From assembly GCA_012934845.2 (NCBI GenBank), contig WNNJ02001765.1:241197-305196 (forward strand): 64,000 nucleotides of DNA, written 5' to 3'. This document shows, piece by piece, positions 32,809-42,004 of the stretch (positions are counted from its first letter, which is position 1; each line of letters starts with the position of its first letter). The stretch is from Pomphorhynchus laevis. Taxonomy: Eukaryota > Acanthocephala > Palaeacanthocephala > Echinorhynchida > Pomphorhynchidae. The notes beneath the pieces were generated by a model. It made no database searches and was not told where the DNA came from. It saw only the letters and a list, made by a program, of their open reading frames with translations. The translations under genes were made by a program, and so were the position numbers.

Positions 32809-34320
32809 TTGACACAACAATCGATGACAAGAACAAAGAAGACAGAAACGAAAAAATGCTTAGCAAGTCAGCAGATTAACGGTACTCGCAATCAGACTGT
32901 ACCAAAATTAGCAAGCCCCTCCTCTGGGTATCAGCAACATGAGGTCTCTTGCAGCAGATCTGGATGCGACATATGGACAGCTGTCAACGTTCCATCCTGT
33001 CTGACGAAATCGCTACTCTCTAGGGATTTTGTTTGTGGGTTCTGTGCCTCCGAATTGCTCTCCTTGTTGTTCAACGGCCATTGTGACGAGCAAGTATCAA
33101 TAAATGCTTTAAAGAGGAACGCAGATTCAAACAGTCACAACGATGGGGAAGATCTTAGTATTAACGAACCAGAACGGAGTTCAGAAGCGTTCAGAAAGTC
33201 AAGCAGCTTGTCGTCAGGGATTGATGATGTTTCGGCCACTCCAAAATTATCTGAGATAGGAACCAATAATGCTATTCATGTACTCAATCATTCTCTCACG
33301 CAGCAGTCGAAGTTAGAACTGAGCGATCGATCAATCATACCCTTCAATAACAATTCAACTCAATGCTTCGTTAGGGATGCATTGCATGAGACTAATGTGA
33401 TGGATTACTCCTTCAAACAACTTCCTGTTTTGGATTCTATTGTTCATCCCCATATATTGGACTCGAGCAGCGTCGGTCTTGATGTAGATAACAAATGTTC
33501 CGCCCTCAAGCATGCAAATGTTGATTTGTCAACTCCTGTTAACACTTCCTCGGGCAGTGATTGTTCTCAAAACTGTCCTCTAGGTAGCGATTGTACTGAG
33601 CGTCCTTGTGCTTACCCGCAGCAACTGCATCACCGCTGCAGTTTATGTGTTGCTCCTCTAGTAGCCCCGTTTATTGAGAGCGTTAAGGATCTTGCAAAGG
33701 CTAGTCAGATTATAGTTAGGCCTATAGATAATCTACGACAAATAGTTAGCCTTCCAAATAATAAACAACATGCAGTGATTCCTCCAAATCATCGTCGGCC
33801 ATCGATTACCCCTGAGACTAATTCTTCATTAGTTCCGTCTGCTAGCCCTAAACAATTTAGCTCTAGACAATTTAATTCCAGAAGAGAGTTAAACGTTATC
33901 GTGAGCGGTGTTGAAGAATCTCTCAGTAACAAACCCCAAAGTAGAATGGATGACGATATTATGCATTTTCGCGCAGTGTTTTCTAAGATTTTTCTCCAGT
34001 GCGATGTGGATGTTGCGAAGTGTCTTAAAGTTCGAAGAGTTTTTCGTCTAGGCAAGAAACTTTCAGATAGACCTAGACTTCTAAAAGTTGTTCTAGACTC
34101 AAAAGATCATGTTGACTTCCTACTCGAGCATGCATTTAGATTATCGCGCTCTGATTTTCATATACTCCGTGATTTATCTCCTGCAGATCGTTTGAGAAGA
34201 CACGAGGCTTTCAACGAGCTGCATCGACGGCTGGAAAGTGGTGAGGGTAACTTATGTGTACGGAATTTTCGGGTGGTCAAGTGGCGTCCGACTGTCCGGT
34301 GGCATCCCTTACTCCTGTAG
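32809..34320 (+). CDS. LINE F ORF1: zinc-domain RNA-binding protein
   Basis: 503 codons. The frame opens at a TTG (32809); the first ATG is 32824. An N-terminal basic stretch (TRTKKTETKK) is followed by the half-PHD-like zinc domain (CSRSGCDIWTAVN...FVCGFC, about residues 48-83). Next is a long Ser/Asn-rich linker with a second Cys cluster (CSQNCPLGSDC...CSLCVAP). The conserved C-terminal part (VRRVFRLGKKLSDRPRLLKVV, FHILRDLSPADRLRR, LCVRNFRVVKWRPTVRW) ends the protein. It is expected to bind element RNA. It overlaps ORF2 by 67 nt, with ORF2 in the -1 frame. The overlap reads CGG-AAT-TTT, so the first slippery position is G and not A as in B and E. Confidence 0.87.
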   Translation: MTQQSMTRTKKTETKKCLASQQINGTRNQTVPKLASPSSGYQQHEVSCSRSGCDIWTAVNVPSCLTKSLLSRDFVCGFCASELLSLLFNGHCDEQVSINALKRNADSNSHNDGEDLSINEPERSSEAFRKSSSLSSGIDDVSATPKLSEIGTNNAIHVLNHSLTQQSKLELSDRSIIPFNNNSTQCFVRDALHETNVMDYSFKQLPVLDSIVHPHILDSSSVGLDVDNKCSALKHANVDLSTPVNTSSGSDCSQNCPLGSDCTERPCAYPQQLHHRCSLCVAPLVAPFIESVKDLAKASQIIVRPIDNLRQIVSLPNNKQHAVIPPNHRRPSITPETNSSLVPSASPKQFSSRQFNSRRELNVIVSGVEESLSNKPQSRMDDDIMHFRAVFSKIFLQCDVDVAKCLKVRRVFRLGKKLSDRPRLLKVVLDSKDHVDFLLEHAFRLSRSDFHILRDLSPADRLRRHEAFNELHRRLESGEGNLCVRNFRVVKWRPTVRWHPLLL

Positions 34321-37229
34321 AGTCAGACCTCTTTAGTAGTGATAGTTCGTGTGTAGGAAAACTAGTAGACTTCGATAGTGTCACCGAGCGTGTCAAATTT
34401 TCCCATTATACGAACATTTTTGTCGGTTATTCAAATGTTCGTAGTCTCCTGGCTCAGTTCTCGGAAATTAAATTCATAGTTGCTTCGAAACGTTTTGATG
34501 TATTTTGTATAACCGAAACATGGCTACATTCTGACATTTCGGATGACTGTGTTGCCATCCCTAACTATTTTGTAATACGTTCGGATCGCTCATGTGGTAA
34601 ACGTGGATGTGGGGTAGCCGCCTATGTGCGAAATAGTCTCCTGGTATCGAATATCTCGGCTTTTCGCGACGATATTGGTTATTCCTTTGAAGGTCTTGCT
34701 TTTACACTGGGAAATGGTCAACGATCCCGATTCTGCGTCCTTTACCGTTCTCCGTCCTGTGAATTAAGATACGACTCTCTTAAATCACATTTGCTGAGTT
34801 TATCTTCGTATCCTCTGATTTTGCTCCTGGGAGACTTCAATATCCCCCAAATAGACTGGAAAAATAGTCATTCACGACCAATTCACGGAATTGGGAAAGT
34901 ACTGAGTGACTTTTTGTTACTCGAGATGCTACTAGTTCAACATATTAAAGAACCTACTTGTGTGACAGGGACGCCTTCTATACTCGATTTGGTCTTTACT
35001 AAGTGTTTGGGTGACGTTTCAGGTGTTCGTTATGACGCACCAATTGGCAATAGCGATCACTGTGTACTCTCTATGCGGCTGTCGCTGTTCAACAGAGCCT
35101 CACAAAACTCTAATTTTAAAAAACGTTGTTGGGTAGGTGTTGATGCTAATCAACTAGCTGCAAGCTTCCCAAAAAATATCTGTGATAGTCTTCGTATCCA
35201 CTTCGGTTTGGAGGTTCCTGTAGTCTTTGATCTGCTCCATGATGAATTGATGCGAATTTCTGATATCTTTGCTCCGCTACGTGCCTGCAAGTTCAAGCAT
35301 GGACATCCTCCTTGGTTCGACAGAGAGCTTCTTGATGCTATAAGATCCCGCAACAAATTGTGGCGCGAATTTAGGCGTTCTTCTGCTTCAAAACGTGCCT
35401 ACATCGACTCTCGGAACTTATGCAATCGGCTAAAATTTCAGAAACGCTATTCGTACGAAGATAGTATCGCCAGGGATGCATCTTTGAATCCTAGGAGGTT
35501 TTGGTCTTATGTAAGAAACAACAGAACACTTGTCGCCACAATTAGCTCAATCCAAACGCCAACTGAAACTTTGACCGATCCGTCTCTAATCGCCCAACAT
35601 TTAGCTGATGGCTTCTTGGTACAGGCTTTGACCTCTAACAAACTGCATGACTTTAGTTGGAAGTATGTTCCGGTTGCTCATCGGTGTTGTGTTCGTCCAC
35701 TCAGAGTGGATGAGGTGTTGAACGAGGTTATGAAGCTCGATTCGTTTACATCTCCGGGACCAGACAATATCGCCCCCTTCCTCGTCAAATCCCTAGCGAA
35801 CGAACTGAGCAATGATTTAACTATGTTTTTCAGATACAGCTTAGACACATCTTGGATTCCTGACAGTTGGAAGTGTGCAATTGTGGTGCCTATTCCCAAA
35901 AAGCATCCTGCTAGCTTTTGCGCGGACTTTCGGCCCATTAGCTTAACTAGCGTATTCTGCAAACTTTTAGAAAGAATCATTGCTAGTAGAATCAGGGATC
36001 ATTTGGATCGTAATCACATATTGGTTGAATCCCAACATGGTTTCAGGATCGGACGTTCATGCCTTACTAACCTACTAACTGCGCGTGAAAAATGGGCTGA
36101 TGCTCTGGGGGCTGGGTTTCAGGTTCATACAGTATTCCTTGATTTTTCGAAAGCTTTTGATAGGGTACCACACGACGGCATAGTGTCTTTACTGTATCAC
36201 TATGGACTTCATTCATATATTTGTGAGTGGGTCAGGGAATTTCTATCAAATAGGTCTTTCCGAGTTTGTGTTGGGGGCGTGTTTTCTTATTCGGTAAATA
36301 TTAATTCTGGCGTACCGCAGGGATCAGTCCTTGGCCCACTGCTCTTTATAATCTTCATTAATGATCTGCTACTCCGCTTATCATGCTCTCATCTAGCGTT
36401 TGCAGACGATCTAAAGATTTGGTCGATCATTAGAAGTCCTGCTGATCGAGTATCGTTACAAAATGATCTAAACTCCCTGATCAAGTGGTGCGATTCTACC
36501 GGACTACGGTTGAATGTTGATAAATGTGTCCTCATGCAACTAGGTCGCCCTATTGAAACTCTAAGGTACTTTATTGGAGATATGGTCTTAAAGGAAGTGT
36601 CTCATCATAAGGATTTAGGGATTATTGTTCATAGATCCTTGAAAACAAAGTTGAACACCGACTTCTTTCTAGGTAAAGCTACTAGGGCGTTATATTGTAT
36701 TAAAAATGCATTCCTCAGGTTAAGCTGTCACATGTTCAAGAGGTTATTCATCTCCATCGTCAGGCCACACTTGGAGTACTGCATTCAGGCTTGTTTCCCT
36801 GTCACTAAGCAAGAACTATTAGACCTGGAGTCTATTCTTAGGCGCGGATCGAGGCTCTGTATTGGCTTAAGTGGTATTGACTATTATGTACGTCTAAGTC
36901 GTATTGGGATGTTGTCGGTACGTGAGAGGTTCATATCCTTGGAAATGCTATGTATATGGCATATGTCGAATGATGTGGTAGGTTATCCCACCGATGTAAT
37001 CACTAGGCGGGTAGATCAGTTGCGGGGACATAGCAGAGTCTTGTATAAATTTAGATTTGGCAGATTACCAAAAGTGTATAGACTCTCAAGAAGAGGAATT
37101 AACATGTGGAATTCGTTGCCTGAGGAAGTCGTCGCAGCCCCCAGTTTGAGAACGTTTAAATCACGATGCTACAAATGGATACATGAACAATGCCGACATT
37201 CAACACTACCACTGGAATACCCTAATTAG
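34254..37229 (+). CDS. LINE F ORF2: APE endonuclease and reverse transcriptase
   Basis: 991 codons, ATG start (MCTEFSGGQVAS) inside the ORF1 overlap. Endonuclease, about residues 55-275: GYSNVRSL, CITETWL, RSDRSCGKRGCGVAAY, LYRSPS, LLGDFNIPQIDW, NSDHCVLSM. Reverse transcriptase, about 500-740: GPDNIAPFL, WKCAIVVPIPKK, DFRPISLTSV, QHGFRIGRSCLTNLL, FLDFSKAFDRVPH (motif A), SGVPQGSVLGPLLF (motif B), FADDLK (motif C). The C-terminal region holds RPHLEYCIQACFP and RGINMWNSLPEEV, as in CR1-clade elements. No break is seen; this looks like a usable target-primed reverse-transcription enzyme. Confidence 0.92.
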   Translation: MCTEFSGGQVASDCPVASLTPVESDLFSSDSSCVGKLVDFDSVTERVKFSHYTNIFVGYSNVRSLLAQFSEIKFIVASKRFDVFCITETWLHSDISDDCVAIPNYFVIRSDRSCGKRGCGVAAYVRNSLLVSNISAFRDDIGYSFEGLAFTLGNGQRSRFCVLYRSPSCELRYDSLKSHLLSLSSYPLILLLGDFNIPQIDWKNSHSRPIHGIGKVLSDFLLLEMLLVQHIKEPTCVTGTPSILDLVFTKCLGDVSGVRYDAPIGNSDHCVLSMRLSLFNRASQNSNFKKRCWVGVDANQLAASFPKNICDSLRIHFGLEVPVVFDLLHDELMRISDIFAPLRACKFKHGHPPWFDRELLDAIRSRNKLWREFRRSSASKRAYIDSRNLCNRLKFQKRYSYEDSIARDASLNPRRFWSYVRNNRTLVATISSIQTPTETLTDPSLIAQHLADGFLVQALTSNKLHDFSWKYVPVAHRCCVRPLRVDEVLNEVMKLDSFTSPGPDNIAPFLVKSLANELSNDLTMFFRYSLDTSWIPDSWKCAIVVPIPKKHPASFCADFRPISLTSVFCKLLERIIASRIRDHLDRNHILVESQHGFRIGRSCLTNLLTAREKWADALGAGFQVHTVFLDFSKAFDRVPHDGIVSLLYHYGLHSYICEWVREFLSNRSFRVCVGGVFSYSVNINSGVPQGSVLGPLLFIIFINDLLLRLSCSHLAFADDLKIWSIIRSPADRVSLQNDLNSLIKWCDSTGLRLNVDKCVLMQLGRPIETLRYFIGDMVLKEVSHHKDLGIIVHRSLKTKLNTDFFLGKATRALYCIKNAFLRLSCHMFKRLFISIVRPHLEYCIQACFPVTKQELLDLESILRRGSRLCIGLSGIDYYVRLSRIGMLSVRERFISLEMLCIWHMSNDVVGYPTDVITRRVDQLRGHSRVLYKFRFGRLPKVYRLSRRGINMWNSLPEEVVAAPSLRTFKSRCYKWIHEQCRHSTLPLEYPN

Positions 37230-37283
37230 CTACGTTGACTGACCATTTGCTTTTGTTTTATTTTTTTTGGACTCTGCCTGAAT

Positions 37284-37325
37284 AGCCTTTTGGCTTTGGT
37301 ATGTATTGGAATAATAATAATAATA
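37284..37325 (+). promoter_or_regulatory. LINE F 3' hairpin and repeat tail
   Basis: AGCC-TTTT-GGCT (37284-37295) precedes (AAT)n. LINE E has the equivalent AGCC-TTAT-GGCT before its ATAATA tail. By analogy with LINEs whose reverse transcriptase needs a 3' structure, this may be the template-recognition site. Confidence 0.5.
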
Positions 37326-37329
37326 TTGC

Positions 37330-38029
37330 CAGCTGATTCTGCAGCAAATTCCTTCGCGACGAATTAGTGATCGTCGGAAAACCTTAGAACGACGTATAAC
37401 AATATATAGTCAGTTATATATATCAGTTATTATCAAGTCAGTTATTATCAATATAAAGTCAGTTATAATATTCCTTTGCAGTCAACATTTACACACGCGC
37501 TACAGTATTAATTTCGATTACGCTACCGAAATTAAAGCAGCAAAATATACATACAAGATGAACAAGGTAAGTGGAGTTTCTTTTATTGAACAAAAAATGA
37601 AGGAATGCTTTACCCTATTTCTAAAACTACAAACTTGGTCATTATTAAAGTACTGGTTCCGATTAAAAGAAAGAACTTATTTAATGTTTTCTTACAGAAT
37701 TTCTCACTTCAATTCGAAAATAGAATCATATTTAATTCTACCAATATTACGAGAATGAAATCAAGATCTCGTTTTATACAGAAGACCTATCAAAGGCATA
37801 CGTTTGTTATTTTTAAAATAATTACCTCGAAAAAGATGCAATTGACTTCAAACCTATTCAGGCATCGTTGAAGATAAACAATATGCCTACGTTTCTCTCA
37901 AGTGCTTTCTCTCAAGCACTTGCCCGGTGAGCAAGTGCCTCACCCTAGTCAGGCTAGGGGTGTGAAGGGAAACCTTCTCACTCCTGCTTCGGACAGGAGA
38001 AGGCATCTTACTCCAGCTAAATCAACACA
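37330..38029 (+). other. Leader of LINE H
   Basis: No protein-coding signal is convincing here. A frame at 37558-37758 is unlike any element protein. The leader carries the repeated AGTCAGTTAT words and, next to the first ORF, the hairpin array listed separately. Confidence 0.45.
37899..38003 (+). other. Array of five consecutive hairpins before LINE H ORF
   Basis: Hairpins: CAAGTGCTT/AAGCACTTG (37899-37922); GGTGAG/CTCACC (37926-37944); CCCTAG/CTAGGG (37943-37959); GAAGG-GAAA-CCTTC with a GNRA tetraloop (37964-37977); CTCCTG/CAGGAG with an inner C-TTCG-G loop (37981-37999). A competing longer pairing joins CCTTCTC (37973-37979) with GAGAAGG (37997-38003). The array ends 27 nt before the ATG at 38030, so as RNA it would form the end of the 5' UTR. 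A translational or processing role is inference. Confidence 0.7.
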
Positions 38030-40437
38030 ATGCAAAGTAATCAAGAACCATTTTCACTGAATATCCTTCAGTGGAATTCGGGAGGTGCTTCTGCCCTTAG
38101 CCTTTTATCTGGTAGATATGCAGATGTTATAGTTCTTCAGGAGACGCTGTCTATTCGGCTCCATCAGGACACTACTCGATTTACCCCTAAGCACATTTAT
38201 ACCCACTATACTCCGACATAACCCCATCTTAATCCACTTCTTCTCAAGGTCGTTTAACCCTAGTTAACTGCTCCTTAAGATCTTCCCTCCTGTTAAACTA
38301 CTCTTGTTCAGCCCTTTCTTGTTTAGCTATATCACTTTGTAAAAACGTTAAACACATCAGTATAGCCAATATCTACATCCGTCCAGGGGAGATTCACAAG
38401 AACCGTGACCTCCTGGATCGTATTTTGGGTAGTGGCTATGACATGTTACTTGGTGATTTCAACGACAGAACTGGTCGTTGGATTAATGCAGCACTTCGCA
38501 GAGCCAGGAATGACTATCTTATTCACAAACCACCGTCCCCCACCTTTCATTGATCAACAACAAATTCTCTCCTTTACATATTACTGCTTCATAAGATGTA
38601 GTTGTTGAAACCCATCTGTACTAAGCAGTCGCGCCAACAACAGACCACCTCTCATGACCTAATTCGTTGGCGGATAGTGGAAGATACGTTGCTTAGAAAG
38701 AGGTTTCACTTTGATCCCATCAGAGTGCCTTTTTTCAGGCAGCTATCCAACTCTTCCCCAGAATTGGTAATGAGAGTTTGACCGAATTTAATTCCTACCT
38801 ATCATCGCAAGCTACCGCGTTACTTTCGACTACCTATAAAGGTCGTATTTACAATCCCACTCCAACAAAACTCAAGGTCCTGGCTAAAATGCTTCACCTT
38901 CCCAACATCCCTGTTTCCGCCAGACAGGCACTCTCGAATGAATACTGGAGCTCTACGTATAGGTTCCAGCTGAGCAAGGATACGGCGAGCCTTGCTCACC
39001 TTAATCCTTCTCAGTCTTCATTTTGGAAGATACTCAAGAAAGAGAAGTTTGTCTGCTGGAAGGATAGGGCTGTGGTTTGGATTGGGAGCATCGGCCTTGA
39101 CAGAATATTGGAAGAGTCACTATCCCTACATAACTATGGAGCCACTAAATCTCCCCAACCAATCCCGTCTTGGAGTGGCTTCCGGAGTAGGGACTTATCT
39201 GTTACAGATATCCAAAACTCTTCGGGGCCACTTCCAGGCACCTCCAAATCCGTCGCTCTACTATCTTCTCGGGTCTGTCAGTTTTTGACAGCCAATCAGA
39301 GAAGAGAAGTGACCGTCACAATGCTTTTAGCCTCACCATCCGATGTAGCCGTTATCAATATTAGTCGCAGAATTTTTTTACCGAAGCGTAATCCAGTCTA
39401 ATGCCCTAAAGATCTACGACCCATTTCGATTCAAAACTCCCTCATCTCCATTTACGAAAAAGCGCTTGCGCGTAAAATCCGCGACCATCTAAGTAGGCGA
39501 AATTTAATCCTACCAGGTTTTCATGGGTACGTAAAAGATCGCTCGGTCCATTCAGCAATAGGTGAAGTGCATCAGTTTTGTCAAGATAACAGTCATCAGC
39601 AAGCTGTAGCTGTCTTTATTGATTTTTCTGCTGCATTTGACCGCATTTCTATTCCTTTTGTTATCTCTTCTCTTAGGTCCCTTGGGTTACCTGCGAGAAT
39701 TTTTAACAGGGTGGAAATATTGTTGTATACCAAGCCATTCTTCGATGAAGACGACCCTGATGCATGTCAGTTCTACCCTATTACGGGTGTGCCTCAAGGA
39801 TCCCAACATCTAGTGGTATACGCTGATGATACCACAGCTCTGTTCTCTAGACGCAGGTGCAAAGATATAATCTCTGACATCAGCCGTTTCTTTTTAAGAT
39901 TAAAAGATCAGTTACCCACATTCAATCTTATTTTAAATTCCTCCAAATCGCAGGTAGTTGTCTTTCATGGCGCTCTTGCGACAAAGAAAAAATAAAGAGA
40001 CTAGCACTCTCAGCTTTTTCTTCCATATTGACTAATCAACCACTTCCTACCTTCACAAGTCGAGTAAAATACCTGGGGTTCACCATAACAGTGAACTGGT
40101 CAGCGAAAGCTGACCTGGATAGACTCAAACGTATTCTGAAGAGAGCTAGGTGGGCCTTGAAACGGGCTCAGCATCTGTCATTAAATGGGAAAACTCAAGT
40201 GCGACTCTGGAGTACTTGGGTTATCTCGGGATTAGTCTTCTTTTCAAGAGGACGTCACCCAGAGCAAAGACTAAGGTTTCTCAAGCTCCTCAGCTCGCGA
40301 TTACCAAGCATAGTCCGCCTCGATTGGATTCTTCGGGGGGGGGAAGGGTGATAGACCCCGGGTGGTTTAATCGGAAAGCGGCGTGTTGGATTGACTGGAA
40401 GGTTCAGATCCCTGTGGATCTGAGGCCGTGAAGATAT
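38030..40437 (+). pseudogene. LINE H ORF2, broken
   Basis: The endonuclease starts LNILQWNSGGA...VIVLQETLS, the style of I/R1-group elements, with LLGDFNDRTG further on. Reverse-transcriptase pieces: DLRPISIQNSLISIYEKALARKIRDHL (read in parts), VFIDFSAAFDRIS (motif A), TGVPQGS (motif B), VVYADDTTALFS (motif C) and LNSSKSQVVVF. The stretch between motifs B and C is unusually short, so a deletion probably lies there. Several frames are used, so there are multiple frameshifts and stops. Confidence 0.65.
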
Positions 40438-40538
40438 TCGAAGATTGAAATAACATCGTTTCTGAATATGTTTTCTTTTATTTTGCTGCTGTTTTTTAAC
40501 TTTTTAGTGGCTGTATTTTTTATTTAACAAAATCCTTA

Positions 40539-40757
40539 TTATTACAGGAACGAAGAAGCAGAAAATATCCTTTATTTGATAAAAATTCTATATTTTGATA
40601 GCTCCTACAATCATCATCAGGATTACAATAAAATGTTTCACAATTTGTTTCCCCCGTGTTTCCAACATTTATACAAAGGAGCTATCGATAGGAGCTATCA
40701 AAATATAGAATTTTTATCAAATAAAGGATATTTTCTGCTTCTTCGTTCCTGTAATAA
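40539..40757. repeat. Perfect 68-bp foldback
   Basis: Arms 40539-40606 and 40690-40757 are exact reverse complements by direct reading (68 of 68). The loop is 83 bp. The arm ends read TTATTACAGGAACGAAG (outer) and GATAGCTCCT (inner). The loop contains another copy of GGAGCTATCGATA, and on the minus strand a CTGATGATGAT hairpin-like motif similar to that of the Penelope-like ends. No coding function. Perfect identity implies a recent event or active correction. Confidence 0.92.
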
Positions 40758-42004
40758 CTATATATTTGAAATGGAAGAAGATTATGGGTTTAGTATTTAT
40801 TATCAAACGTATAACAATGTGGAATGAAAAACGTATGACCAACTAATTTCAGAAGCTCGATTCCTTCAAAAGCAGAAATCAGTGAAGCATAAGAAAAACC
40901 ATCAAAAAGGATTTCTAATAGACATTTAGAAGTTGGTACAATACAGTAAAATTGGAGAAGCAGCTCGGCTTTTAAAATCAGGCGGACAAAAATTCGGGGT
41001 ACATGAGATTGATGGCGTTTTGGATGGCAAAACAGTGCTCACATATCTTCAAGAATTACATCCTCGGGCAACGGATGCAGATGGAGATTGTATTTTATTG
41101 ACACCTCTAGAACATGTAATCCAACATCATCAAGTCATTTACATGTACTTAAGTCTAGAAGATATTATAACAGCGGCTAAATAATCAAATGGAGGTGCAG
41201 GACCATCTGAAATGGACGCGAAAATGTGGAAATATCTACTAACAGGTTTTGGTAAAGAATCATACAGATTGGTGAATGTGCTCGCAATGTTTGCGATAAA
41301 TATCGCAACTGAAAGGTTAAATCCTTCTAGCTTGGAAGCATGTCTAGCATGTCGGTTTGTTCCTCTCGACAAATCTTCTGGAATTCGCCATATTGGTATA
41401 GGGGAATTTATGAGACGCATAGTAGCCAGGGCGCGCTAAAATATATTAAACCAACATTGATGGAGGTAGCTGGGGCAGTACAAATGTGTGCTGGTCAGAA
41501 ATGTGGGACCGATACTATTATTCATAATGCAAGAGATATACTTGAAAGTAATAGTGAATGTTGCATACTAACTGTAGATGCAACCAACGCTTTCAATTGT
41601 ATTAATCGAGATTTGTTGCTCAGCAACATAAGCGCAATTTGTCCTGCCATGACGACGCTTCTGATCAATAATATCACTAATAATTGTTGCTGAGGAGACA
41701 ATTCTATCTGAAGAAGGGGTAACACAAGGAGACCCCTTGGCTATGGCTGCATTTGCAGCGGCGTCTTTACCGATAATTGAAGAGATTAAACAAAAAATAC
41801 ATAGTGTCAACCAACTTTGGTACGCAGATGATGCGACTTTTATTGGCCGTGCGCATGAGTTGGCTCATGTATGGGATCTATTGAAAGTGATTGGTAAAAG
41901 CTTCGGATTTCACATAAATGATTCAAAATGCTGCATTTTAAACAAGAACGAGAATATTATTATTAGTTCGACAAACAGACGAGCAAAGCTCACAGTTGCA
42001 CTGT

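Larger units (their letters stand above)
31707..37325 (+). mobile_element. CR1-like LINE F, apparently full length and open
   Basis: Layout: tandem monomers, a small cysteine-rich ORF, a spacer with ATAACATACAAT repeats, ORF1 (32809-34320), ORF2 (34254-37229), a 95-bp 3' UTR with hairpin AGCC-TTTT-GGCT (37284-37295) and a tail of AATAAT repeats ending about 37325. Both main ORFs are uninterrupted. It is related to E but of a different subfamily. Whether the monomers and small ORF belong to F or to an older flanking element is not settled. Confidence 0.85.
37330..40437 (+). mobile_element. I/R1-like LINE H, decayed
   Basis: This is a different LINE lineage from the CR1/L2-type copies. It has a 5' leader with repeated AGTCAGTTAT words (about 37410-37465), an array of hairpins (37899-38003), an endonuclease starting at 38030 and a reverse transcriptase (about 39415-39990). 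Boundaries are approximate; the right end is set where the frame reading VDLRP stops before the AT-rich flank. Confidence 0.65.
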
